A stretch of 64,000 nt of DNA, from the NCBI GenBank assembly GCA_002633005.1, contig NMRA01000093.1:47762-111761 (forward strand). Reading direction: 5' to 3'. The notes below the pieces were generated by a model. That model saw only the letters and a list, made by a program, of their open reading frames with translations. It had not been told where the DNA came from and made no database searches. Shown in pieces: positions 32,701 to 43,539 of the stretch; position 1 is the first letter of the stretch, and the number at the start of each line of letters is the position of its first letter. The translations under genes were made by a program, and so were the position numbers. The stretch comes from Phoronis australis. Taxonomy: Eukaryota; Phoronida; Phoronidae.

Positions 32701-35232
32701 AAATGCACGTTCTGTGGCTTACGAAGCAACAACGTATTTGTGGAAACTGCTTAAGCTACGATTTCCTACTGCCAAACACAAGCACCAGCCTACAACTAAG
32801 ACAAACGGCGAGAGTATCAAGGCACCATTTTTTGGGATTCTCGTATTCTAGAGTTTCTTTTAAAAATCTCTATTTTCATGTTCAGCCATCAAACCTAGAT
32901 ATACATTGTAAGAGAAGATTGGGATTGTGTCTCCAAACAGCTGTTAGCATGTAGTTATACTGAAATAGGCGGCAAAACCAGTTCTGTTTCATGTAACACA
33001 CGAAAGCCGTTAAACCTATTTTAATTCACACACATCAAGTTCAAAGTTTCAAAAGGCCAAAGCAATGGAAATAGAATCTTCCCTGCTGCCGGTACTACAC
33101 AGCGTAAGCGGCAGACACACGTGTTACCTTATGTCTATAAATGAACAGTGTTTACAGATCCAAATTGTACAAGTCAAAATAAAGCCCTGTCTTTATGACA
33201 GGTAGCTCAAGTATGTAATGGTACATGCGCGCACCCCGTCTAAAATGGGGGGGGGGGGGGGCTCGAAGTTTTGAGAATGTGGACCTTTTACTACGATTCA
33301 AGGGGAACATTCAAAGCTATGATATATGCATTTTGGTAGTTCCTGCCTTTTTAGTGAACTTTTGTCTCGTTTTCTACTTTTTCGGAGGTTTTGTTTCTCG
33401 GAGGCGTACCTTTTTGCCCACTTCTCCAAATTGGGGGGAGGGGGTCGTTCGAGCCCCCAAGTCCCCATTAGGTGCTCGCATGTGGTGCATAAAGAAATAA
33501 TATTTTGCAGGAAATGTTCTGCTATACTTAAACTAGACACGATGAGCTTGAGATGACTTTATTGAGTACATTGCTTAACAGAAACTGCTATTTCCCTTAC
33601 GTCAGAAGACGTCGGTTTTTAAAGTTGTGGCTGATTTTGAAATAAAGTTGTTGATTTGTAAGAGGATAATTTTAAGTACTGTACTTAGATGTAGGCACCT
33701 ATGTGAACAAAAGATATTGGCAGTGCTTCTTAACGCATAAAAAACATCTGTCACGGAGCATCATCTACTCACCTGCTTGAGAACTCCATTCTTGTGCAAT
33801 AGAAAGGCAGCTCCGGGAAAGGCGTTATTGATGTGTGTTAGACGTTCCTCAAATCCGTATTCGTTGAATATTTCTATCAAAAAAAGCCAAACCTTATCAC
33901 ATTAGATTTTGAAATTATTCAACTTTCTTGTCCTCGCACTGACTTAAGAGGGACATAGTAGGTGCACGTAGGCGCAGCCAATCACATTTGTCATCTGAAC
34001 GTAGCGCCTACGCGCGGTAAGTTACGTTCAGTGCTCAAGGTAATACGGTTGGCTTTTGGGCGCCTATTTACCTCTAATTTTACCATTACAGCACTGAGCA
34101 AAAGGTAAGAAACAATGTCACTTTTCGAACTTAGTCCTAACAGTTTAGCAACTGGATACGATTTATTTACAAAAGCTGTCTGTGCGTCCCATTTCTTGGA
34201 CTGGATATTTGCTGAACAATTGCTAACTTCCCTGTGCTTCTTCCCAAAACCGTTATTACGTAACCATTCCTGAACAAACTCTACAAATACGCCACAAACC
34301 GTTGTACAAACAGCTACTGGAGTTTTGATGGGATGGTTTTTGACCACAAGCATAAACATTTCCTTGTGACCCCGATTGCAGCTTGACCACACAATGTTGC
34401 GCGTGCACAAAGTCAACAGTGTTATGAATAAGTGTTTCCGTAAACACAGAAACAAAACATAGGGATTGTTTACGTTTCACAAATTTACCAAACAAAACCC
34501 CGAATTTTTATGTTTGGTCGTATGGAGTTACATGTTCCGTGATAGGTAAAGTGGGGTAAAAACATAAAAATACTGACGCTAAATAGACTGGACGCGATTG
34601 ATGACACGAAGTGTCACATCTATGTTTTTGAAGCCGTTGTTACTTGTAATATACACAAGAAGGACAGAGGACAAGAAGTTTTATACTACATACTGGATAT
34701 TTTTCCGTTCTTGTGTAACCATTTTGCGAATTCATCAACCACTTCATCGATAGACGCTTTCACCGCGTCAAGTTCCTCCGGTTTGAAGTAGTCCGGAACA
34801 AAAACAAAGCCCTGCAAGGAGAAAATGGGATCGCTATATTCGCACCTCGTCTATGAAGATCCTTTGACGTTTTTCTTTAAAAAGTATAAAGCACTTATAC
34901 ATTATATTAGCACAAACTATAGGTAATGGGGGAAGAAGCTAATCATATTTTTACAAAACATGTTTTGTTGCTCATTATGCTAAAGGAGATCAGCAGGCAA
35001 GTTACAACATTGCACAAGGTAAGTACTTGATAAACATCCTTTCTCATAACAAGGTTCTTTTACTGAACACCAAACAATAAAATTTAGCGTTTACCTTTTC
35101 AAAGAAGTCTTTCACTTGGTCAGGCGTCAGTTGACCAGGCCGCGTCACTTCCGGTTGCGGTGGTGGAACCGTAAACACCTCCGGATACGCCTCGTCAGTT
35201 TCAGCGGGATAACGAGTCTTTGATCCTGTCAT
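26746..35232 (-). CDS. Phytanoyl-CoA dioxygenase (PhyH) family protein, 9 exons
   Basis: Minus-strand exons in order are 35232-35095, 34811-34694, 33873-33773, 30635-30494, 28877-28783, 28528-28423, 28062-27978, 27257-27083 and 26865-26746. They total 1080 nt, giving 359 residues plus TGA. Every junction is GT-AG and in phase. The start ATG has an in-frame TGA three codons upstream. Family landmarks appear in order: LTPDQVKDFFEKGFVFVPDYF at about residues 36-55, a central WHQD whose His165 and Asp167 form the iron HxD (the Asp codon is split by an intron), a WIPLVDATEETGCMEF stretch, GSHRTG, then HRS with the distal iron ligand His260, and RWS with Arg271 for 2-oxoglutarate. All catalytic residues are present, so an active Fe(II)/2-oxoglutarate oxygenase is expected. 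There is no obvious C-terminal peroxisomal SKL, and the protein ends in HM. The substrate cannot be inferred; the family includes many non-phytanoyl enzymes. Confidence 0.93.
28986..29086. mobile_element. Short inverted repeat in PhyH intron
   Basis: Arms of about 26-30 bases (TACTCGAGACTCGAC at 29001-29015 and GTCGAGTCTCGAGTA at 29061-29075, extended by GTGACCACCAA and TTGGTAGTCAC outwards) surround about 45 bases. MITE-like; no target duplication identified. Confidence 0.55.
32478..32521. repeat. (CG/CA)n alternating purine-pyrimidine tract
   Basis: About 40 bases of alternating purine and pyrimidine: GCACG units, then (CG)7, then (CA) repeats. It lies inside a PhyH intron. Such tracts favour Z-DNA. 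Confidence 0.8.
33223..33485. repeat. G-run flanked inverted segment in PhyH intron
   Basis: ACATGCGCGCACC and TAAAATGGGG on the left pair imperfectly with CCCCATTAGGTGCTCGCATGT on the right, with GGGCTCGAA and TTCGAGCCC also inverted. A run of about 15-16 G begins near 33247. Possibly a MITE; the homopolymer length is unreliable. Confidence 0.4.
33955..34030. repeat. Inverted copy of the 9.7-kb interspersed repeat
   Basis: The reverse complement contains CGTAACTTACC, GTAGGCGCTACGTT and TTGGCTGCGCCTACGT, shared with 9770-9895. It lies inside a PhyH intron. Confidence 0.45.
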
Positions 35233-37090
35233 ACAATATCAAGTTCCAGACAAATTACCATAGGGCCAACATAAGTGCAGACTCGTGTAGTCACCGCATC
35301 GCCATTCCATCTATATTCCAAGATGAAGAAAGGGTACTTTTTGATGAATTTACCTAGGAAGCCGTTCACTATTGGGGTTCATTTTAAATGACAATTTTAT
35401 TGTTTTATTGAGCTTTTATTCTTTTTTCAAAAGAATACACTCCAGAGGGCTGTCTAATTTAAAATCAACAAGTCCCCTAAAACGGTTGTGCAGTGGGAAA
35501 TGGTGACTTTTCATAGAAGCTTCCAGTACTGAAGGGGACTTAGTTTTAACATGCTAGTACTCTAATATGATATTTTCTTTTCGTCGACTCATACATCGGG
35601 TGGGTAGCTTAATTTTTGCGATCCAAACCCCATCGGAATATAGTCGATATCCCCCAAGTAGGCACATGTACTGTACTTGAACTATTGCAAAATTTGACAT
35701 TGGACCTCTGACTGATATATGTACTAATTTCACCCGACATTAATGTTCAAGGGTATTTTGTTGCTGCCAAGAGTCCGATACGTAATCTATCTAGGCTATC
35801 TATAGTAACATTAAGGCCGTACGTCTAACCATTCGTAACTCGGGGCACATGCCCTCAACCTTGTACCTTCACGAAACAGTTTTGAAATCAAAACTTTTAT
35901 TTGGTGCATAATTAATAGCCAAATAATCGTCCGTTGACCAAACCAGCAGACCATTCGTCTAAAATGAATCGAGGACTGGTGGATGCAAGCCAGGTTTTTA
36001 AAGGTCGCTAATTCCGCTAAAAGTGTAACCAAATTATCACGAATCATAGTCCAGCTGAAAGTGCGCCCCGGTATGCTCACTAACGATCGCAAGTGTGGAT
36101 CAGACAGTGGTGTTTGCTTCACCTTTTGGTATTGGAGTCTATTCACAATTTTCGTCTGACAACGTATTTTTCCTACAATATTGCGAGCGTTAAAATACTA
36201 ACAAAAAGTTTGTTTTATTCCCGTCCGCAAACTGCTTTTAATTGCACTGCTCGGTCTCATTTTTCGAAGGTCCAAGGTGAAATGTCTTTTATAACGTTAG
36301 AAACTGTAATGAAAAATCCACTCATCTCTCAGTGCTTACTTAATTAGCCAAAATTGAATTCTGTCGTCTTGCACTCGCAAGCCGCCCACACGATTATAAA
36401 CTATTGCGTGAGTTCCTCACCCTACTCTCACTGCTCCGAGTTGAGTACGTAGGTAGGTAGATCAAATGTTTCATTTTCGCTTTTCATTGTAGACGCACTC
36501 ATGTTCGTTATAGGAAATAGTCTATAACGTATTTGAATCTTTTTACAGATGTCAAATGAATCATTTTGAGTCGGTCACATATGTGATTGCTTGTCGCCGT
36601 GGGGGAAACAAACTTTAATTTTGATTTACGTCATAGTAGTTTCGTTTACGGAATATGATTTGATACGAAACAAATTTTTCATTTTTGTCGTTTAAACTTG
36701 CAGCCAATAAGTTGGCCAGAAAACAAAATTTCTTTAACGTTTGAAACAAATGTTATGGATCAAACTGATAATTCTTTGCACCTTGAGCCCCGGTAATGCT
36801 TAACAAACCCCTGTTAATCACCAGTCACCCCATGCTGTCATTAGCTTGTCGGTAAAACCCGATCGTTTCAAAGTTTGCATCTCATCGCTACACAAATCTT
36901 ATCCTGAGGATATGTTGCAACACAAAGCAGTACATGTACTTAAATTTTCGGCAGGCGGTCAATTATTTGCTTGAACATTTTCAACCTTTGCTTTAAAGCG
37001 TTATTCCGCTGATCTACCCATTCCGTTCGCCAGGGTTCATTCTGAAATTCTACTTTATCCTTCGCCTCAACTGGTACGGAGTTTTAATTT
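35233..37090. other. Upstream region of the PhyH gene; no gene recognised
   Basis: Minus-strand and plus-strand frames of up to 111 codons (35811-36146) have no recognisable domain. No clear promoter motif was seen. Confidence 0.45.
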
Positions 37091-37104
37091 CACACCGCAC
37101 GAAC

Positions 37105-37170
37105 AAACACACACACACATGCACGCACGCACACAGGCATGCACAAACACATACACACACATACACAAAG
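37105..37170. repeat. Imperfect (CA)n microsatellite
   Basis: Runs of CACACA broken by TGCACGCACG and CATACA units. The low-complexity protein frames crossing it on the minus strand (VCVCVCACLCACV) are artefacts. Confidence 0.85.
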
Positions 37171-37174
37171 TTGT

Positions 37175-37208
37175 GTCGATTCGTACGTGGGGGCACGTAC
37201 GAATCGAC
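37175..37208. repeat. Perfect 15-bp stem with GGGG loop
   Basis: GTCGATTCGTACGTG (37175-37189) and its exact complement (37194-37208) flank four G. It sits next to the CA repeat. It could be a cruciform, a terminator-like hairpin or the core of a small element. Confidence 0.8.
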
Positions 37209-37357
37209 CAAACTTAGTGCAAGCAATAAACTCACCGGAACCCTTCATATCGCAGCGTAAGAAACCCCTGATCGTTTGCGCTGTGATAAAGTTCACCGAC
37301 AACGTAAAGAAAATGGTAAGGGTCGGAAGATAAGAGTAATAATCGATGAATTGCCGT

Positions 37358-38519
37358 TGACCCTGGGGTTGACGTACAGCCGCGAATTGCGGCTTCATTG
37401 TCGCTTTGCGGTGAATAGCCAGGCATGTATTCGGCGTCAAACAAAAGCAGATTACTTGCGTTCATAGCGCGGTGAATTGGTTCTGTAGCGTTATTGCACA
37501 TGTCTCCACTACATTTCGTCAAGGACACTTTTGCTTGGACTGGAGTAGAGTGACTTCCGTCTAGTAGAGGTCTAAGGTCATGGTTCAGGCCTTTGTAGCT
37601 CTGTAAAAATTAAGAAAAGGAGGTGGCTCCGTTTTGACGCCAGTTTTGTGGGCTAAATGGGAAGTTTCTTGATTTTTTTAGTAACCTGAGTCCAGAAATT
37701 TGGCCACTGCTCTTGTCTACCGAGATACGGAAGTGTCAGAACACAATCTTGTTCAGTGTTGAATGTTTGGCGCGAATCCGGGAGTGCCATGGGTACAAAA
37801 GGCAAAATAAGTCAAATGCCTCAAGGGAGATCCTGAACCTAACCTCGTCGACCGTTGGAGAGTGTACAATCTGGACAAAAAGTCTTTACCTGGATGCGGA
37901 AGAATTCAGTATAAAGGGCCCAATTACACTAATCTCTGAAGAACTGCTTTAACACTTCCTTTCTCAGAGACAGAGAATACGTCAATAAAATTAAAAAAGT
38001 AATTGAGAACACAGTAAAGGACTGTACGCTCTCGGCCAATTTGAATTCCCCGACATAGACGAATGTCTTCTCCTAGTAGTTACTGTCACAAAACGAAACA
38101 ACCAAAAAGAGATTGAATCTCTCATCTGTTTCACTACCTTCCAAAACCAAAGCACCCATTCCGCTGAACTGAACAGTGGATTGTCTGGTCTGTATCATGC
38201 GCTCGAATCAATTAGATCTGAAGAAATGAGGAATGAAAGGGGTGATGGTCAGTGAATCTGAAACTAGCTCATTTGATTCGGAACTATCAGAAGGGGGGTG
38301 CTTACTTCATTGAAGCCCATGAAAAAAAAAATAAAATTCCGGGTCCGGACGGTTTCACCACGGAATTTTTATTTGTTTGGAATGACCTAGAGAAGTATCT
38401 CATTAAAGCATACAATCATACTTTCAGAAGAGGCTTTCTTGCAAAATAAAAACCCGAGAGGGCTATTACCATCATACCCAAAAGCGAACAAACTGAGGAA
38501 TAGCATAAAGAATTGAAGG
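37358..38519. repeat. Duplicated segment, copy 1 (ends at hAT insertion)
   Basis: It aligns by eye with 39772-40951 at high identity, with scattered substitutions and a few indels such as a ~20-base block missing here. It contains the 5' part of the L1/Tx1-like LINE on the plus strand (frames NLKLAHLIRNYQKGG and IPGPDGFTTEFLFVWND). It stops at GAAGG, where CAGGCCCG of the hAT element begins. Confidence 0.9.
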
Positions 38520-39349
38520 CAGGCCCGTAGGAAGGTAAAAATTATTGGGGGGGCACCGACCCTGGTCGATACGTAACTTCTAATTTCGAAACCACTGCGT
38601 TGCACTGGGGTGTATATATCAACGCTGTAAAATGAACTACTGCAACCACTAGGTACGTTTTGAATTATATGAAAAAATATGTCTACTAATAATAAGGTGT
38701 GTAATAGATGCTGTACTTTTAGAGTTAATTTTTTGTTAAGATTGACTGGAAATTTTTGGAGCAACATACATGCCGCTCATACGATTACTCTTGCTGAACA
38801 GTAAGAATGAAGGTGTGAAATAATTATATATGTTTTTATTTACTCTTCAACATAAATCAGTGGACGTTGCCCTGCTGCACACTAGAACTCGGGCTGCAGC
38901 TAAGTCTAACGTGGTAAAAACCCCGAGTTGTGCCTTTCGCATTTCACTTCCTCGTACAAAATCGTTTGCCACATCCACCAAATTTAGCTTATCGCACATG
39001 TCTTTGTGAACATGGAGCAACATTAAATGGTTCAACCTCCCCTGTCCCATTGTGGAACGTAAATATGACTTAACACGCCTAAGAGCACTAAATGCTCGTT
39101 CGCTACTGGCATTTGTTGCAGGCATCACTAACAGCAAGTTTGCTAGTTTAATTACATTTTCGATCAAGTGTTTTTGACCGGCTGATAATTTCTGCAAATG
39201 ATCCACAACACGAGACAATGTTACCTCTTGACTACCATCCTGTGCATAATTGGCCCCAAACGTAGCCAGGTGACAGCGCAGTGTTGAATCAAAATCATCT
39301 TCATAAAAACTGATAACATCTTGGTATTCATTTTCAAAGTTTTCCCCTT
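38520..39349 (-). mobile_element. hAT transposon 3' part with transposase C-terminus, cut by gap
   Basis: The left end CAGGCCCGTAGGAAGG looks like a hAT terminus. On the minus strand a frame from the gap to 38847 encodes the hAT dimerisation domain: NLLLVMPATNASSERAFSALRRVKSYLRSTM written in two overlapping blocks (LLLVMPATNASSERAFS, ALRRVKSYLRSTMGQGRLN), then HLMLLHVHKD. The domain is intact in this part. The rest is hidden by the gap, so whether the element is autonomous is unknown. Confidence 0.85.
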
Positions 39350-39771
39350 NNNNNNNNNNNNNNNNNNNNNNNNNNNNNNNNNNNNNNNNNNNNNNNNNNN
39401 NNNNNNNNNNNNNNNNNNNNNNNNNNNNNNNNNNNNNNNNNNNNNNNNNNNNNNNNNNNNNNNNNNNNNNNNNNNNNNNNNNNNNNNNNNNNNNNNNNNN
39501 NNNNNNNNNNNNNNNNNNNNNNNNNNNNNNNNNNNNNNNNNNNNNNNNNNNNNNNNNNNNNNNNNNNNNNNNNNNNNNNNNNNNNNNNNNNNNNNNNNNN
39601 NNNNNNNNNNNNNNNNNNNNNNNNNNNNNNNNNNNNNNNNNNNNNNNNNNNNNNNNNNNNNNNNNNNNNNNNNNNNNNNNNNNNNNNNNNNNNNNNNNNN
39701 NNNNNNNNNNNNNNNNNNNNNNNNNNNNNNNNNNNNNNNNNNNNNNNNNNNNNNNNNNNNNNNNNNNNNNN
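39350..39771. other. Assembly gap (422 N)
   Basis: Unknown sequence lies between the hAT fragment and the second copy of the duplicated segment. Frames that cross it are meaningless. Confidence 0.99.
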
Positions 39772-40951
39772 TGACCCTGGGGTTGACGTACAGCCGCGAA
39801 TTGCGACTTCATTGTCGCTTTGCGGTGTATAGCCAGGCATGTATTCGGCGTCAAACAAAAGCAGATTACTTGCGTTCTTAGTGCGGTTAATTGGTTCTGT
39901 AGCGTTATTGCACATGTCTCCACTACATTTCGTCAAGGACACTTTTGCTTGGACTGGAGTAGAGTGACTTCCGTCTAATAGAGATCTAAGGTCATGGTTC
40001 AGGCCTTTGTAGCTCTGTAAAAATTAAGAAAATGAGGTGGCTCCGTTTTGACGCCAGTTTTGTGGGCTAAATGGGAAGTTTCTTGATTTTTTTAGTAACC
40101 TGAGTCCAGGAATTTGGCCACTGCTCGTGTCTACCCAGATACGGAAGTGTCAGAACACAATCTTGTTCAGTGTTGAAATTTTGGCGTGAATCCGAGAGTG
40201 CCATGGGTACAAAAGGCAAAATAAGTCAAATGCCTCAAGGGAGATCCTCAACCTAACCTCGTCGACCGTTGGAGAGTGTACAATCTGGACAAAAAGTCTT
40301 TACCTGGATGCGGAAGAATTCAGTATAAAGGGCCCAATTACACTTTTTTAATCTCTGAAGAACTGCTTTAACACTTCCTTTCTCAGAGACGGGGAATACG
40401 TCAATAAAATTAAAAAAGTAATTGAGAACACAGTAATGGACTATACGCCCTCGGCCAATTTGAATTCCCCGACATAGATGACTGTCTTCTCCTAGTAGTT
40501 AATACTGTCTAATTTGTATAGCTGTCACAAAACGAAACAACCAAAAAGAGATTGAATCTCTCATCTGTTTCACTACCTTCCAAAACCAAAGTACCCATTC
40601 CGCTGAACTGAACAGTGGATTGTCTGGTCTGTATCATGCGCTCGAATCAATTAGATCTGAAGAAATGAGGAATGAAAGGGGTGATGGCCAGTGAATCTGA
40701 AACTAGCTCATTTGATTCGGAACTATCAGAAGGGGGGTGCTTACTTCATTGAAGCACATGAAAAAAATAAAATTCCGGGTCCGGACGGTTTCACCACGGA
40801 ATTTTTATTTGTTTGGAATGACCTAGTGAAGTATCTCATTAAAGCATACAATCATTCAGAAGAGGCTTTCTTGCAAACTAAAAACCCGAGAGGGGTATTA
40901 CCATCATACCCAAAAGCGAACAAACTGAGAAATAGTATAAAGAATTGAAGG
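39772..40951. repeat. Duplicated segment, copy 2
   Basis: The homologue of 37358-38519, here continuing without interruption into the rest of the LINE. It starts directly at the gap edge, consistent with an allelic contig placed beside copy 1. Confidence 0.9.
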
Positions 40952-42980
40952 ACTATATCCCTCTTGAATATCAGTAACAAATTTTTGTCGTCTTGTATTT
41001 CTCAACGACTTCGTTCTGTAATACAAAAATTAATACACCCCGACCAAAACGGGTTTTTCTCTCTGGGCGTTTTATAAGAGAAAATACAAGGCAGACTTAT
41101 GACTTAATGCAATTTACTGAACAGTTTAATAAGCCGGGTGTGTTTGTGCAGGTGGATTTCGAAAAGGTGTTCCACTCCTTGTGTTGATCTTTGATTGACG
41201 AAGTTCTGAATTTCTTTAATTTTGGCGACTCAATAAAAACGGATCCACGTACAGATGGGCAAAGCAATGTGTTCTACAGAACAGTGTCACATCTAACTTT
41301 TTGACATAGGGCTTGGTTGCAGGCAAAGTGATCCATTATCACCATACTTTTTATTCTATGTGCAGAGACTATGGGTTGGCTGACTGGACAACAGTGTAAG
41401 AGCATCCGGGTCGGTTTGGTGGAATACAAACTAATGCAGCACGCAGATGATACGGTAATATTTTTATATGGCTCGGAGCAGTCTCTACGGAAAACACTTC
41501 ACACTTTAAACCAGTTTGCAAAATATTCTAGTCGAAATCCTAAACTGGAAAAAACAATTTCTATATGGATAGGGTAGCTATCAAAAATGTGTTCTGTCGT
41601 AAAACTGAAATGAACAACGCTAGAATGCACTTTACTGGGTATTCAATTATCCAGTCATTTAAATAAAATTTCCGACATTAATTTTAATAGTAATGCTTGG
41701 TGAAATAATGAAGACCATAGAAGTGAGGAAAAGAAACTTGACACTTTTTGGAAGAATAACAGTTATGAAATCTATAATTATGCCAGAACTTACACATCTT
41801 TTCACAAACCTCCCGTTCCTTTAACAGGCCTTCCTGAAGCAACTGAACAAAATGTTCTACTATTTTGTACGGAAATGAATGTCGGAAGACGGTGGCTCAA
41901 TAGTATAATTTTGTTGGACCCAGAATGATTGACATAATCTGGTTTCGTAGACTACTTTGCCAGAGTACTACAAGCCCATGGTCAGTTTTCGCAAATGATC
42001 TGTTACCGGGAATTTCGAATAGTTAGTTGTTGTTCGGAGATTTCTATTTTAGATTGATGTCTCAAATGATTTCCAATGTGCTTTGGAAAGATGTGTTTCA
42101 ATGAGCACATGAATTCAGATTTTTAGTTCCCGTAAAACATGGTATTGATCATCCTCTATCGTTTAATTTGAAAATATTAATAGAAATCAAGCCTGTTTTC
42201 TATAATCAGTGTTTGCTAAAAGGCATAACTCATGTACACGACTTATTTACGTCTGATGATTGTTTCCTTATTGATGAAGAGTTTATACAGAAATTTCACT
42301 TTACCCCTTAAGTAACTATATTTTTGGTCTACGAAGCTCATTGTACGCTAACTGGAGTCATCTCAGAGAGGGAAATCATCAAGTAACTTTACCGCTTTGC
42401 CCTCGATACGTCGAAGTTATTTTGAAAGATGTCGTCAAAGGGGTGAATAAAATTTACCAAGTTATTGTCTATGAGAATTACGAAAACACAAAGTGTCAAA
42501 TAAAGTGGAGTGAAAAACTAAATCTCCCAAATGCCACAGAATGGTGGTAAAACGTTTTATTCGTACATGTGTGCATTCACTGAAAACGTTTCTTTAAGAT
42601 GGTTAAAATTTAGGCTGGTTCACAGAATTACAGTCTGTAATAAATTTTTACACAGGATTGGCCTAATTGATTGCTCATTGTGGACATTTTGTTTAGATGG
42701 AAATGAATCTATTGTCCATCTGTACTGGTTTTGTAATGTAGCTCAACAGTTTTGGACTTAATGAGTAGATCTTTTTGTACATATTTTAGAAGAAATGTCC
42801 ATACCATCAGTTCTTTTGTGTGGAAACAATTTTACAAAGTATTGTTCTTTGTCTTCGCAAGTACCATATATTTTTAAGCAACAATCCCAGCCTTGCCTGG
42901 TTTTAAGAAGAGCTTGCATTGTACATTTCCACTGATCTGTACCGTACCTATTTTATTACATAAAAAGTTGAGGAAAAAAG
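40380..42980 (+). pseudogene. L1/Tx1-like LINE remnant, reverse transcriptase and C-terminus
   Basis: With many stops and shifts, the order is: YVNKIKKVIENTV linker (about 40395), IPGPDGFTTEF (about 40770), HPDQNGFF / SGRFIRENTRQTYDL (about 41035-41105), VQVDFEKVFHSL (about 41150), LMQHADDTVIFLYGSEQ (the catalytic box, ADD, about 41440), SLRKTLHTLNQFAKYSS, then Tx1-like C-terminal frames (about 42341-42761, with HRIGLIDCSLWTFC and IVHLYWFC). The DQxGF...GR.I.EN.R and DFEK pattern marks the L1/Tx1 group. Old and dead. Its 5' part is also present in the duplicated copy 1. Confidence 0.75.
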
Positions 42981-43288
42981 TTGCATAAAACAAAAACAAG
43001 GAAACGATAATCTATAAAACTCTAACAGAGTTTTTGGGATTTCATCTTGAACCTTTAAGTCGTCAAACAAAATTTGTTCATGTCATTCATAACGTTGTTT
43101 TGCTTCTTTTTGGCAATTTCTACCAAAACACATGTGAATGAAGTACTGGTATAAAGTCAGTTGCTTGAAGTCCCTTGAGGTCAAAGGTCACATTTTCCAT
43201 ATAAGGGAAATGGTACCACATCTATGTCTTTCCTATGGAGACGTGCTTTTGAAACTAAAAGAAAATACAATAGAAGATAATCACGTAC

Positions 43289-43537
43289 TTAGAGACGGTT
43301 CAGGTCAGACGCAGACGTTTCGGCCTGATCCTCTAGGCCTTTTTTGATGAGTGAGGAGTTTCCCGCCTTTCGCTGATCAAGCATGTTCGAATATGCGGGA
43401 AGTAAGTGTAGACCTCGGTCCCAGTTCAAGAGAGGACGCTGAGTGTTGACTGGATTCTTTAATTTGCGAGCATACCAATTCTGTTCTTTGGCAAAGATCT
43501 TAGATGATTCAAGGGAGGTGGAATATCCAGTTGCCAA
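43289..43537 (-). pseudogene. Retroelement polyprotein C-terminal remnant (Penelope-like group)
   Basis: The minus-strand frame reads SSKIFAKEQNWYARKLKNPV, QRPLLNWDRGLHLLPAYSNML, then LIKKGLEDQAETSASDLNR. From memory, this resembles the segment after the GIY-YIG core in many invertebrate retroelement proteins (NW..R..KEA..I....P.LN.D.G...LP..Y). No upstream RT is visible nearby. The end overlaps a hammerhead-like RNA motif at 43305-43355. Confidence 0.5.
43305..43355 (-). ncRNA. Hammerhead-ribozyme-like remnant
   Basis: On the minus strand GGCCT, an 8-base loop and AGGCC form a stem followed directly by GAAACGTC, as stem II plus the GAAA core of a hammerhead. The 5' core that should read CTGATGA is ATCAAAAAA here, so catalysis is not expected. 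Its position at the end of a Penelope-like reading frame matches known ribozyme placement. Confidence 0.3.
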
Positions 43538-43539
43538 TA

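Noticed and set aside
33991-34455. 154-codon minus-strand frame as a gene
   Set aside because: It lies in a PhyH intron, overlaps an interspersed repeat at its end, and shows no domain or splice partners.
37050-37440. Minus-strand Cys/Val-rich small proteins
   Set aside because: These are translations of a CA/TG microsatellite and of the duplicated segment.
38847-39923. 358-codon minus frame crossing the gap
   Set aside because: The middle is all N. Only the part below 39349 is real hAT coding sequence; the part above 39771 is the unrelated duplicated segment.
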